Below, in pieces: positions 18,709 through 26,771 of a stretch of 64,000 bases of DNA. The DNA is from VFKU01 sp964411925 (lineage in GTDB: Bacteria > Hydrogenedentota > Hydrogenedentia > Hydrogenedentales > GCA-2746185), in the NCBI GenBank assembly GCA_964411925.1, contig CAYPNI010000002.1, positions 4,234 through 68,233 on the forward strand. Reading direction: 5' to 3'. The position numbers and the translations under genes are program-made. Position 1 is the stretch's first letter. Each line of letters begins with the position of its first letter. Under the pieces are notes generated by a model, which worked only from the letters and a program-made list of their open reading frames with translations, made no database searches and was not told the origin of the DNA.

Positions 18709-19235
18709 AGCCCGACTCCTTCGGCGCCCGCGCGGGGAATGGCAGAGGTCAGCATGAACTGTTTGAGCCGTCCTTCGAGCTGCCATTGGACTTCCACGGT
18801 CAGTTCAACGTAGGCCGCGTCCTGCGACGGAAGCCGCGCGGAAGCCGACCAGGTGTATCCCCCATAGGTCGCGCGCTCTCGGTCGTACGCGCGGCGCGCG
18901 AGCGGCAGGGCGAGCGGCGGTTCGGTGAACTTCTGCGGAACCGGCCCGTTCTCGCGCGCGGTTACGGGCAGCGGTGCGTTCGGCGTCTGGTCCTGGTAGT
19001 TGGGCCATACGAAGAGTTCGGGCCGGCTCTGAATGAGCGTCAGGTACTCCTGCGCAATGCTTGCCGCGATCTCGTGCGTACGGCTGGATTTCGCCAGGGA
19101 TTGGCTTCCCAGGAAGAGCTTGAGGAGGACGGTGGTAGCCACGCCCATGACGACGAGCGCCGTGAGCAGCTCAATCAGCGTGAAACCCGTGGCCCGCCGG
19201 CGCGGCGTTGACCGATCCTGGCCTGGAAACGGCAC
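18705..19235 (-). CDS. gspI: Type II secretion minor pseudopilin I-like
   Basis: 176 residues, GTG start preceded by AAGGAAAGGGG. Leader MPFPGQDRSTPRRRATG is followed by FTLIELLTALVVMGVATTVLL, the prepilin cleavage site and helix. First gene of the I-J-K-F operon, so GspI is the likely identity. A PilV-like type IV prepilin would look the same from sequence alone. Confidence 0.75.
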   Translation of the reverse strand: MPFPGQDRSTPRRRATGFTLIELLTALVVMGVATTVLLKLFLGSQSLAKSSRTHEIAASIAQEYLTLIQSRPELFVWPNYQDQTPNAPLPVTARENGPVPQKFTEPPLALPLARRAYDRERATYGGYTWSASARLPSQDAAYVELTVEVQWQLEGRLKQFMLTSAIPRAGAEGVGL

Positions 19236-19352
19236 GGCGCCCCTTTCCTTCCGCGCGGGCCGGCTGGAAACGATCGCGGCCCGCCCCCCGTTAACCCGTC
19301 CGGTTCGAATTCACCGACAAAATCGCGATCGGAAGCGTGAATTTGTCCAGTG

Positions 19353-19382
19353 ATTGTATCGCGGGGTTCTTCGGGGTGTCAA
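19353..19382 (-). promoter_or_regulatory. Sigma-70-type promoter for the gspIJKF operon
   Basis: Reading leftwards: consensus TTGACA (19377-19382), 18-nt spacer, TACAAT (19353-19358). It lies between the ferritin stop and the gspI start, giving a leader of about 110 nt. Confidence 0.6.
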
Positions 19383-19417
19383 CGGGCCGGCGGACCGGTG
19401 GCCGGAACCGACGGGGG

Positions 19418-19930
19418 CTACGCGTCAGCGGGTGGTGGCGAGAAACTCCGGCTCGCGAGTTCGTTGTCCAGCAAAAACAGCGCGCTCGTGTTGTCGCCGA
19501 TGAGTTTGAGTTTCTGGACAATGTCGTCCGCGGAGGCCTCTTCCTCGACCTGTTCGTTGACGAACCATTGCAGCATTGTGTTCGTCGAGTGGTCGCCTTC
19601 CTTGAGCACGAGCGTCACACACTCTCCGATTTTTTCGGAGATGAAGCATTCGTGCTTGTATGCGTCCTTCATCGCGTCCAAGGGTGACTTCCATTCCTGC
19701 TTGGGCTCGGCCGCGGCGGCGAAGAATGGACGTGCGCCTCGGTTGATGATGTAGGTGTAGATTCGGTGGACGTGCGTCAACTCCTCCTGAGCCTGTATAC
19801 GCATCCAGTTCGCAAATCCCTTGAGGTTCACTGAATCGAAATGAGCGGCCATGGCGTAATACACGTAGGCTGACGCGAGTTCGTGGTTAAACTGTTCGTT
19901 TAGTTTTTCGAGCACATTTTTCTTGAGCAT
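19418..19930 (-). CDS. Non-heme ferritin
   Basis: 170-residue bacterial ferritin that oxidises and stores iron in a 24-mer cage. Ferroxidase residues are visible in NEQFNHELASAYVYYAM, IQAQEELTHVHRIYTYI and the C-terminal half (NEQVEEEASADDIVQKL). Start ATG 19930 has GGAGG at 19941-19945. It lies 32 nt downstream of tpx in the same direction, so iron storage and peroxide removal are probably co-expressed. Confidence 0.93.
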   Translation of the reverse strand: MLKKNVLEKLNEQFNHELASAYVYYAMAAHFDSVNLKGFANWMRIQAQEELTHVHRIYTYIINRGARPFFAAAAEPKQEWKSPLDAMKDAYKHECFISEKIGECVTLVLKEGDHSTNTMLQWFVNEQVEEEASADDIVQKLKLIGDNTSALFLLDNELASRSFSPPPADA

Positions 19931-19962
19931 AGGGTCGATCCCTCCGCGGTTCGTCGGAGCGT

Positions 19963-20472
19963 TCAGGTGGCCGATTTCGCCGCGGCCAGAACGGCGTCGT
20001 AATTCGGATGCTCGGCAATCTCGGGGACGTACTCGGCGTACTTGATGCGATCGTCCTTGCCGATCACGAAAACCGCGCGGCTGAGGATCCGCAGGCCGGG
20101 CACGAGTGTGCCGTAGTTCTTGCCGAATTCGGTGTGGCGGTGATCGCTCAATACGACGAGCTTTTCCTTGTCGATGCCTTCGGCGCCGCAAAAGCGCGCC
20201 TGGGCCATCGGGAGATCGGCGCTGATGGTGATGAAGGCTGCGTTTGGCAGTTTGACGGCTTCGTCGTTGAAGCGCTTCGTCTGCGCGGCGCACACCGGCG
20301 TGTCCAGCGACGGCACCACGCTCACGATACGCGTTTTCCCCTTGAAATCGCTCAGTTTTATCTCGTTCACCAGGTCCTTGCTCACGGTCGCGTCAGGCGC
20401 CTTATCACCGGTCTTCAGTTCTGGTCCTTCAAGGGGAAGCGGTTTGCCGCGTAGCGTGGTCATTCGGGACAT
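19963..20472 (-). CDS. tpx: Thiol peroxidase (Tpx-type peroxiredoxin)
   Basis: 169 residues, reduces lipid and hydrogen peroxides at thioredoxin expense. The peroxidatic Cys61 (SLDTPVC) and resolving Cys95 (ARFCGAEG) are at exactly the positions known for E. coli Tpx. Followed by ferritin, forming an oxidative-stress operon with its own promoter upstream. Confidence 0.96.
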   Translation of the reverse strand: MSRMTTLRGKPLPLEGPELKTGDKAPDATVSKDLVNEIKLSDFKGKTRIVSVVPSLDTPVCAAQTKRFNDEAVKLPNAAFITISADLPMAQARFCGAEGIDKEKLVVLSDHRHTEFGKNYGTLVPGLRILSRAVFVIGKDDRIKYAEYVPEIAEHPNYDAVLAAAKSAT

Positions 20473-20537
20473 GGGTCGATAACCTCGTTGGGGTAGTCCG
20501 TTGCCGTTGGGAACATCGATCGGATGAGCGACGCGCC

Positions 20538-20566
20538 ATACTAGAGAACGACGCGGTGCGGGTCAA
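20538..20566 (-). promoter_or_regulatory. Sigma-70-type promoter for tpx-ferritin
   Basis: Reading leftwards: TTGACC (20561-20566), 17-nt spacer, TAGTAT (20538-20543), about 60 nt upstream of the tpx start. No recognisable OxyR, PerR or Fur site was found by eye. Confidence 0.6.
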
Positions 20567-20671
20567 ACGTTCGCCCGAGCGGCGGCGACGCCGTCACGCG
20601 TGCTCGATGCCCGTCCTGAAGGCGAGTACAATGCGGATGGCCGAGTTCGCTGGACACCTCCCACGACACGC

Positions 20672-21106
20672 ATGGAATCCCCCATCGAAGAGTCGCCTCA
20701 AGAGAACGCAGCGAGGCGGTTTCGCGTCCTGCTGCGTCTGAGCGCGCTCGCGACGGTCGTTCTGGCGGCGGCCGCGTATCTGGCGATCGACGAGGCTGCT
20801 GCCGCCGGCGTGCTACTCGGAGGCATCGCGAGCATCGTTGGATTTCGATTGTTGTCGGTCCGCATGCGGCAGCTCGCGACGACCGCGCCGGACAAACTGC
20901 GTACGTGGATGGTCGTGGGCGCCTACATGCGCCTGATCGTCTACGGACTTTTTCTTTTCGCGGGCTATTGGCTGGATCGTGAGACATTGCATGGGTTTTT
21001 CGGCGCGTTGGCCGGCCTGATGGCGGCGCGGTTTGTATCGATTTACGGTTCGCTCGTCGGCGCATTGCGGCAACGGCGCACGCGCGGACGCGACGCGGGG
21101 ACATGA
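20672..21106 (+). CDS. Small four-helix membrane protein, ATP synthase subunit I-like
   Basis: 144 residues starting at ATG 20672. Four hydrophobic segments (about 20-38, 42-60, 78-98 and 104-125) with short loops and a basic tail. Pattern and size resemble AtpI, the assembly factor usually encoded upstream of F-type ATP synthase genes, but no atp genes are adjacent, so the label is tentative. A TACAAT hexamer at 20626-20631 could be a -10 element, without a good -35. Confidence 0.6.
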   Translation: MESPIEESPQENAARRFRVLLRLSALATVVLAAAAYLAIDEAAAAGVLLGGIASIVGFRLLSVRMRQLATTAPDKLRTWMVVGAYMRLIVYGLFLFAGYWLDRETLHGFFGALAGLMAARFVSIYGSLVGALRQRRTRGRDAGT

Positions 21107-21111
21107 CGCGG

Positions 21112-21888
21112 CTAGGATCTCTGGGACGTTTCCGCGCGCGACGCGACCCGCGACAGGGGAAGGATTCTGCCCGTCCGAATCTCCCACCACACGTGTGCGG
21201 CGTCTCGCGCGCCGCGCCAGTATCGCTCCATGCCAAACTTGGAGACGCCGTGTTTGCGCGGGTGATGAGTGACTTCGATTTCGCCGACGCGAAACCCCTG
21301 CGCCGCAGCAACAACGGGAATGAGGCGGTGGTAGTCGTGTTTGAGGATCGCCGCGCGGGCCACTTCGCTGCGCATCGCTTTGAATCCGCAGTTGGCATCG
21401 TGCAGACGAAGGCCAAACAGGAGCGATACTGCGCCGTTGAACACGCGCGAGGCGGCGCGCTTGCTCCATGGGTCGTGGCGGCGGCGTTTCCAGCCGCAGA
21501 CGAGGTCCAGTCCGCCCGCGAGGGCTTCGAGGAACCGCGGGATCTCGTCCGGCTGGTCCTGGAGATCGCCGTCCATCGTAATGACCACGTTGCCCGTGAC
21601 CCGCGCGAATCCTGCTGCGAGCGCCCTCGTTTTGCCTTGGTTGTTGGGAAAATGGACCACGGTGACGTCGCCGCGCCGGGCCGCGATCGCGTCGCAGATT
21701 GCGCCTGAGCCGTCGGTACTGCCGTCGTCCACGAGGACAATCCCGCCGCTCCGTGGGGGCAATTGAGCCGCAATCGCGTCAACCAACGGCCCGATGGTTT
21801 CGTTTTCGTTGTAGACCGGGACTACGACGGTCAGGTTCCAGTCCGGTGGATGGGGTCGGCCGCTGCCGGCCGGATTCGCTACAGGCAT
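21112..21888 (-). CDS. Glycosyltransferase family 2 (dolichyl-phosphate-mannose synthase-like)
   Basis: 258 residues from ATG 21888; the frame is open to 21960 and the true start is uncertain. GT-A fold motifs: VVVPVYNENETI, VLVDDGSTDGS, NQGKTRALAAGF, MDGDLQDQP (DxD metal site) and GFKAMRSEV. The lack of C-terminal membrane helices matches soluble DPM1-like enzymes that transfer sugar to polyprenyl phosphate. Convergent with the AtpI-like gene. Confidence 0.85.
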   Translation of the reverse strand: MPVANPAGSGRPHPPDWNLTVVVPVYNENETIGPLVDAIAAQLPPRSGGIVLVDDGSTDGSGAICDAIAARRGDVTVVHFPNNQGKTRALAAGFARVTGNVVITMDGDLQDQPDEIPRFLEALAGGLDLVCGWKRRRHDPWSKRAASRVFNGAVSLLFGLRLHDANCGFKAMRSEVARAAILKHDYHRLIPVVAAAQGFRVGEIEVTHHPRKHGVSKFGMERYWRGARDAAHVWWEIRTGRILPLSRVASRAETSQRS

Positions 21889-21901
21889 GTTGATCCAGCA
21901 G

Positions 21902-21930
21902 TTGTTCGTAAGAGCGAATGTGGATAGCAT
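21902..21930 (+). promoter_or_regulatory. Possible promoter for the lipoprotein gene
   Basis: TTGTTC (21902-21907), 17-nt spacer, TAGCAT (21925-21930); the -10 is weak. The spacer contains TGTGGATAG, a DnaA-box-like 9-mer. Confidence 0.35.
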
Positions 21931-21978
21931 AGTCGACTGGGTTGATAGACGCGAATTCAATGATGGATAGGAGTTGCG

Positions 21979-22788
21979 ATGCGATTTCGTTTTGAAGTAC
22001 CGAGCTTGATTCTGACGATGGCACTCGTGGTCGTTTCGTGCGGCAGCCGGGAGCCGACGTTGTTACAAATGAAGTTTGAACCGTCGAAATCCTACCGCCT
22101 GTCGGTTCGCAAGGAATCGACCGTGACCGACGCTTCGAAGGACGGATCCGGCCCATCGATGAAACCGTCGAGCAGTTTCGTCTATATCGTTCGCGCGGAG
22201 CGCATCTACGAGAATGGAGACACGGGCCTGTCAATCACTACGGAGAAGGCCGAGTCGTCCGTGGTACCGGCCTTCTCGGCGGCGCTGCAAGGACAGACCT
22301 TCGGTGCGCGGGTATCCCCGAGCGGCAGGTTTCTCGAATTCAGCGGGACAGACGCCCTCAGAGAACACGTAAAGAGATCGATCTCGGACAAGGAAATCGA
22401 TCGGCTGCTGTCGAGCGTGAGCGATGAGGCGCTCGCCCAAACGTTCAATTCGATATTCGACGTGTGGCCCTCGGTACCCGTGGCGCCTCGCGACACCTGG
22501 AGCCGGGATTCCATCTTCAATCCGGGGGCGAACGCGTATCAATTCACGGAATTTCGGTTGGCGGCGATCGACGCGACCGGTGCCCGAATCAAATTTACGT
22601 CGAAGTTTCACGCGGAAAACAGCGCGGACTCGCCGACGGTGGGCGAGGCCCGCGGCGAGCTGCAGTTGTCGACGGCCGACGGCGTCCTTCGCTCGCTCCG
22701 TGAAGAGAGCGATTTCACCATGAAGCTGACTGACGAATTGACCCTGAGGACCAAGACCACCACTTACGTGACGTTCGTGCCGCTATAG
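21979..22788 (+). CDS. Hypothetical lipoprotein
   Basis: 269 residues with a lipoprotein signal (hydrophobic 9-19, VVSC with Cys21) and a good Shine-Dalgarno (AGGAG about 8 nt before ATG). The body is beta-rich with patterns such as KSYRLSVRKEST and GLSITTEKAES, reminiscent of DUF6263-like lipoproteins, but I cannot confirm this. Its last 25 nt overlap the convergent rluD gene. Confidence 0.72.
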   Translation: MRFRFEVPSLILTMALVVVSCGSREPTLLQMKFEPSKSYRLSVRKESTVTDASKDGSGPSMKPSSSFVYIVRAERIYENGDTGLSITTEKAESSVVPAFSAALQGQTFGARVSPSGRFLEFSGTDALREHVKRSISDKEIDRLLSSVSDEALAQTFNSIFDVWPSVPVAPRDTWSRDSIFNPGANAYQFTEFRLAAIDATGARIKFTSKFHAENSADSPTVGEARGELQLSTADGVLRSLREESDFTMKLTDELTLRTKTTTYVTFVPL

Positions 22789-23774
22789 GCGCGAAGCGCG
22801 GAGAGCGCGGCCTGCATGTCGGGGGGAAGCGCGGCGGTAAAGCGAACGAGCCGGCCGGTCGCGGGATGCTCGAATCCCAGTAGCCGCGCGTGAAGCGCCT
22901 GCCCTTGAAGCTGTTGGGCAGCCGCGCGTACCGCTGGCGGTACGTCCCACGCGCGGAAGTCCGTCACGCCGTAGAGGGGATCGCCCAGCACGGGCCGGCC
23001 GACGAAGCGCAGGTGGACGCGGATCTGGTGGGTGCGGCCGGTTTCCAGCTTCAGCGCGACAAGACTGGCCGCGCCGAAGCGTTCGAGAACCGAGTAGCGG
23101 GTAACGGCGTCGCGCGCCTCGGGGGCGTTGATTCCCATTCGTTTGCGGTCGCCCGTGCTTCGGCCGATCGCCGCGCGTATGACCCCGGCGTCCTCCGCGA
23201 ATTCTCCCTGCACGAGCGCGACGTATTCCCGCTCGAAGCGGTGCTCGCGCGCCTGGCGCGAGAGTGAGTCGAACGCACGGCGGGATTTCGCGACGACCAT
23301 GACGCCGGAGGTGTCGCGGTCGAGCCGATGGACGATGCCGGGGCGAATCCACGCGCCTTCCTCGCCGGCGTTCGTTGGGCGCTCGAAATCCTTGCAATGA
23401 AACAGGACCGCGTTGACGAGCGTGCCGGAGGGATGTCCCGGGGCGGGATGGACGACGAGTCCGGCGGGTTTGTTGACGACGAGAACGTCTGCATCTTCGA
23501 AGACGATTTCGAGTGGAATGTCTTCGGGTTCGAGCGAAATTGTGGGCAACGCGGGGAGCTCGAACTGTACGGTTTCCGCGGCGCGCAGGCGCTGGCCTGG
23601 GCGCTTGGCGGCACGGCCGTTGACTTGCGCGGCGCCGGACTTGATCGCGATCTGGATCGCGTTCCGCGAAAAATCGCCGAGGCGTCCGGCGAGGAATATG
23701 TCGAGGCGGAGATCCGCCTCTTCGGGCTCGACGACGAGTTCGACGGATTCGGGTGTGTGGGGATCGGCGGCCAT
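22764..23774 (-). CDS. rluD: Ribosomal large subunit pseudouridine synthase (RluD family)
   Basis: 336 residues. N-terminal S4 RNA-binding domain (about 18-75, RLDIFLAGRLGDFSRNAIQ), then the pseudouridine synthase domain with VVNKPAGLVVHP and the catalytic Asp152 in HRLDRDTSG, and the late motif GRTHQIRVHL. RluD modifies helix 69 of 23S rRNA; RluC would have a similar layout, but the sequence pattern fits RluD best. Immediately downstream of rpsU on the same strand. Confidence 0.92.
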   Translation of the reverse strand: MAADPHTPESVELVVEPEEADLRLDIFLAGRLGDFSRNAIQIAIKSGAAQVNGRAAKRPGQRLRAAETVQFELPALPTISLEPEDIPLEIVFEDADVLVVNKPAGLVVHPAPGHPSGTLVNAVLFHCKDFERPTNAGEEGAWIRPGIVHRLDRDTSGVMVVAKSRRAFDSLSRQAREHRFEREYVALVQGEFAEDAGVIRAAIGRSTGDRKRMGINAPEARDAVTRYSVLERFGAASLVALKLETGRTHQIRVHLRFVGRPVLGDPLYGVTDFRAWDVPPAVRAAAQQLQGQALHARLLGFEHPATGRLVRFTAALPPDMQAALSALRAYSGTNVT

Positions 23775-23784
23775 TGAAAGTAAA

Positions 23785-23815
23785 TCGGGCAGGACCTGTT
23801 CAAGATCCTGCCCGA
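23785..23815 (-). terminator. Hairpin between rpsU and rluD
   Basis: Perfect 10-bp inverted repeat TCGGGCAGGA / TCCTGCCCGA with an 11-nt loop, followed on the minus strand by TTTACTTTC and then the rluD ATG. It could end rpsU transcripts, attenuate rluD or mask its ribosome-binding region; no separate Shine-Dalgarno is visible for rluD. The U-tract is short and interrupted. Confidence 0.5.
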
Positions 23816-23849
23816 GAATCGGATTCTCAGTAAATACCGACGCGGTGAA

Positions 23850-24038
23850 TCAGGGTTCGAGCGCGGAGACCTGGCGGGCGACGGCCTTGGCGAGTTTGCG
23901 CCGGCGGCGTTCGCTCGGTTTCTCGTAGTACTTGATTTCCTTGAGGCGCTGCATCAGGCCTTCCTTGTTGCACTTTTTCTTGAAACGGCGCAGCGCCTTC
24001 TCGAACGGTTCGTCCGGTCTAACTCGGACTTTCGTCAC
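23850..24038 (-). CDS. rpsU: 30S ribosomal protein S21
   Basis: 62-residue, highly basic bS21. Shows the family pattern VRPDEPFEKALRRFKKKC, EIKYYEKPSERRRRKLAKA. GTG start at 24038 with GGGAGG roughly 10 nt upstream. It helps initiation on the small subunit. Transcribed from its own promoter. Confidence 0.96.
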   Translation of the reverse strand: MTKVRVRPDEPFEKALRRFKKKCNKEGLMQRLKEIKYYEKPSERRRRKLAKAVARQVSALEP

Positions 24039-24136
24039 GCGGAACCAACCTCCCTTCGGATCTGAGATTTCGAGCCGGTTGGGCCGAAGCCGATGGCTCG
24101 TGGTCCGCCCGGCGCACAGCCGAGGGACAGTGCATA

Positions 24137-24165
24137 AGTATAACAGCGGAAAGGCGCGGGAACAA
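24137..24165 (-). promoter_or_regulatory. Sigma-70-type promoter for rpsU
   Basis: Reading leftwards: TTGTTC (24160-24165), 17-nt spacer, TATACT (24137-24142). Leader to the rpsU start of about 90 nt. Confidence 0.6.
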
Positions 24166-24221
24166 GACTGAAGGGGTTGGGACTGGGGGGAAGCAAGGGA
24201 AGTATGCGGGGGATCGGGAGG

Positions 24222-25274
24222 TCATGGGGCGGTTGGCTCCGCCAGGCGGGATTCGGCGAGGCGGTCTGCCGCGGCGGCGGTGGAAATGCGCTGTTCGCGG
24301 GCGATGCGGAAGACGTGGGTGAGCGTGGGGCCGATGCCTTCGGTGCGGGTACGGGCGGCGTCGGGGGAATAGCCTTCGGGGGTGAATTCGCAGGCGATGT
24401 TGATGATGCCGCCGGCGTTGATGACGTAGTCGGGGGCGTACAGGATGCCGCGGTGTTGCAGCCGGTCGGCGTCGGCGGGTTCGGCGAGTTGGTTGTTGGC
24501 GGCGCCGGCGACGATGCGGCATTGGAGGCGCGGGATCGTGTCGGCATTGAGAATGCCTCCGCGCGCGCAAGGAGAGACGATGTCGCTGGGATGCGCGAGC
24601 GTTGCATCGGGACCCTCAAGGAACTCGGCGGCGTGTGCGTGGGCGAACTTGCGCGCGCGTCCGGCGTCCAGGTCGCACACGGCGACGCGCATACCGGCTT
24701 CGACGCATAGCTCGGCGAGGCGTCCGCCGACGGCGCCGACGCCCTGGATTGCGACGCTCCGCTCAGCGAGATCGGGCGAGCCGAAGACTTTCTGGCAACA
24801 GGCGCGGATGCCGACGAGGCAGCCGTAGGCCGTCATAGGCGAGGGGTTGCCGCTCGAGCCGCGCTCGACGGACAGGCCGGAAACCCAGCGCGTCTCGCGC
24901 GCGACGGTCTCGAGATTCGCGACGGTGATGTTCATGTCTTCGGCGGCGATGTACGCCCCGCCGAGGGCTTCGATGGCGCGGCCGAGCGCCAGGAACATCG
25001 CCTCGGATTTATGCTTCGGGTCGCCGATGATGACGGCCTTGCCGCCGCCCTGGCCCGTCCGCGCGACGGCGGCTTTGTACGTCATCGCGCGGGCGAGGGC
25101 GTTCGCATCGGCCAGCGCGTCGGCCTCGGAGGCGTAGGGCCACATGCGCATGCCGCCGAGCGAGGGGCCGAGGCGCGTGCTGTGAATCGAGATGAATGCG
25201 TTGAGGCCGGAGGCGTCGTCGGTGATGTGGACGACGCGTTCGTAGCCGGGGGTGGGGATGTCGGTGATGCGCAT
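24222..25274 (-). CDS. Glu/Leu/Phe/Val dehydrogenase (leucine dehydrogenase type)
   Basis: 350 residues, NAD-dependent oxidative deamination of a branched or aromatic amino acid. The active-site lysines Lys67 (TYKAAV) and Lys79 (GGGKAVI) sit at the spacing known for Bacillus leucine dehydrogenase (68 and 80). GGMRMWPYASE and a Rossmann motif GVGAVGGRLAE (about 197-207) follow. The length fits leucine/valine dehydrogenase rather than the longer glutamate enzymes. Phenylalanine dehydrogenase cannot be excluded. Confidence 0.88.
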   Translation of the reverse strand: MRITDIPTPGYERVVHITDDASGLNAFISIHSTRLGPSLGGMRMWPYASEADALADANALARAMTYKAAVARTGQGGGKAVIIGDPKHKSEAMFLALGRAIEALGGAYIAAEDMNITVANLETVARETRWVSGLSVERGSSGNPSPMTAYGCLVGIRACCQKVFGSPDLAERSVAIQGVGAVGGRLAELCVEAGMRVAVCDLDAGRARKFAHAHAAEFLEGPDATLAHPSDIVSPCARGGILNADTIPRLQCRIVAGAANNQLAEPADADRLQHRGILYAPDYVINAGGIINIACEFTPEGYSPDAARTRTEGIGPTLTHVFRIAREQRISTAAAADRLAESRLAEPTAP

Positions 25275-25876
25275 TTCGGATACCGTAGCGAATTTGGATC
25301 ACGCGGAGGAAATGAGACGCGGAGAACGACACGGTCAAGGTCAAGAGCGGTTTTAACCACAGATGGATTTTGATAAATACAGATGAAGACGGCGCGGACC
25401 CGAGCTCTCGCCGAGGGTGCGATGATCGGCATGAGTTGGGGTCGGCGAATCGAGGCAAGGCGCGCGCTGGGGGGAATCAAAGTGACGCGATGAGGTCGAG
25501 GATCAGGAATAGAAGGCCGATCGCGGTCGGTATCGCCAGGCAGCCGTAGGCAATGAACGGCCCACCGAGACGGTCAACGTAATCGGCCCACTGGTCTCTC
25601 CAACGAGGTCTTAGAAGAGGGTCGGGAACTTACCACTCATCGTTTTCTGGTTCTTCGAGACTCATTGTGATCCATTCTACCCATGGTCCAGCAGGAACAT
25701 TTTCGATAGTCCAAAAGACAGGCAAACGCGCGGATGTGCACCCAGCAAGCATCCGACCAGGATGTGTGGCACTCGCGGATTGACGAACGGCGGGTCGCTT
25801 GGGCAGGCTGGCGAGTTTAGAAGGCGGCCCGACGGGGGTTGGCGTCGGGACCGGATTGAACGCGGAGCGAGAGAGT
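25275..25876. other. Gene-poor intergenic stretch
   Basis: 602 nt between the amino-acid dehydrogenase and the alpha/beta hydrolase. It holds a short A-rich fragment at about 25350-25388 (TTTTAACCACAGATGG then AATACAGATGAAG), resembling the CACAGATG-type dispersed intergenic repeats I recall from other genomes, and a broken small membrane ORF at 25477-25665. I saw nothing else convincing. Confidence 0.5.
25477..25665 (-). pseudogene. Small broken membrane-protein ORF with one in-frame stop
   Basis: From ATG 25665 the minus strand reads MSLEEPENDEW, then TAA, then continues in the same frame for 50 codons to TGA (25477-25479). The second part contains DQWADYVDRLGGPFIAYG, then a clear hydrophobic helix IPTAIGLLFLILDLIASL. 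The membrane-protein character after the stop suggests a degraded gene or a sequence error at the TAA. No good alternative start lies after the stop. No family recognised. Confidence 0.35.
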
Positions 25877-26740
25877 ATGAATCCAGCCGCTGGACGGTTC
25901 CGCTCACCTTGTGGTTCGGGCGCCGAGCTTGCCTACTACGACTGGCGCGGGCCGGAGGGCGCAGCGGCGATCTTTTGCGTACACGGTTTGTCGCGCAACA
26001 AGAAGGACTTTCGCTCGCTGGCGGCGGCAGTGGCGGGAGAGTTTCGCGTGGTGTGTCCGGATGTCGTTGGCCGGGGCGAGAGCGAGTGGCTCGGGGATAA
26101 GCGCGGTTACACGTACCCGAATTATGCCGCGGACTTGATCGGACTGATCGAACACCTCGGGATCGGGCCGGTGGCGTGGGTCGGGACCTCGATGGGCGGG
26201 ATCCTGGGGATGATGGTGGCGTCGGCGCGACCGGATCTCGTGCAGCGGCTGGTGCTGAACGACGTCGGCGCAGACGTCGATTCCGCGGGCGTCAAACGGA
26301 TTCTGGGATACGTCGGCAAACGGCACCGGTTTGACTCGAAGCAGGACGCGATGGCGTACATCCGCGAGATCCTTGCGCCATTCGGCGTGACGAGCGAGGA
26401 CGAGTGGGAGGCGCTCTACGACGCGACGTTCGTCGAGAAGAACGGCGGGGTCGAGTTCGCCTACGATCCGGCGATCGTTTCCCCCGCGCCGGGCGCCGTA
26501 CCCGCGCCGCTCAACTACTGGGACGAATGGAGCCGCATCGCGTGCCCGGTGTTAATCTTGCGCGGCGCGGACTCGGATCTACTTTCGCGTGCGACGGTGC
26601 TGCGCATGTGCGAGCGAAAGGGGACGCGCTCAGTCGAAATCGCGGGTTGCGGGCATGCGCCGGCGCTGTTGAAGGCGGCACAGATTGGTTTGGTAGTGCA
26701 GTATTTGCGCGAAGCGTGTACGGACGGATGGGACGTATGA
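25877..26740 (+). CDS. Alpha/beta-hydrolase fold protein
   Basis: 287 residues from ATG 25877. Oxyanion region FCVHGLSRN, nucleophile elbow GTSMGG with Ser105, acid Asp in LRGADSDLL and catalytic His in CGHAPALL complete the triad. The family covers esterases, haloalkane dehalogenases, epoxide hydrolases and lactonases; the substrate cannot be told. Cytosolic, with no signal peptide. The PQQ dehydrogenase follows 31 nt downstream, suggesting a shared catabolic role. Confidence 0.88.
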   Translation: MNPAAGRFRSPCGSGAELAYYDWRGPEGAAAIFCVHGLSRNKKDFRSLAAAVAGEFRVVCPDVVGRGESEWLGDKRGYTYPNYAADLIGLIEHLGIGPVAWVGTSMGGILGMMVASARPDLVQRLVLNDVGADVDSAGVKRILGYVGKRHRFDSKQDAMAYIREILAPFGVTSEDEWEALYDATFVEKNGGVEFAYDPAIVSPAPGAVPAPLNYWDEWSRIACPVLILRGADSDLLSRATVLRMCERKGTRSVEIAGCGHAPALLKAAQIGLVVQYLREACTDGWDV

Positions 26741-26771
26741 GTTGCATGGGAATCATGCGAAGGAGACTCCG

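Noticed and set aside
20541..21782. 413-codon open frame overlapping the glycosyltransferase
   Set aside because: Ser/Arg/Thr-rich out-of-frame product; the GT2 motifs are in the other frame.
21919..21927. TGTGGATAG, a DnaA-like box
   Set aside because: Single isolated near-match inside a promoter spacer; no AT-rich region or further boxes.
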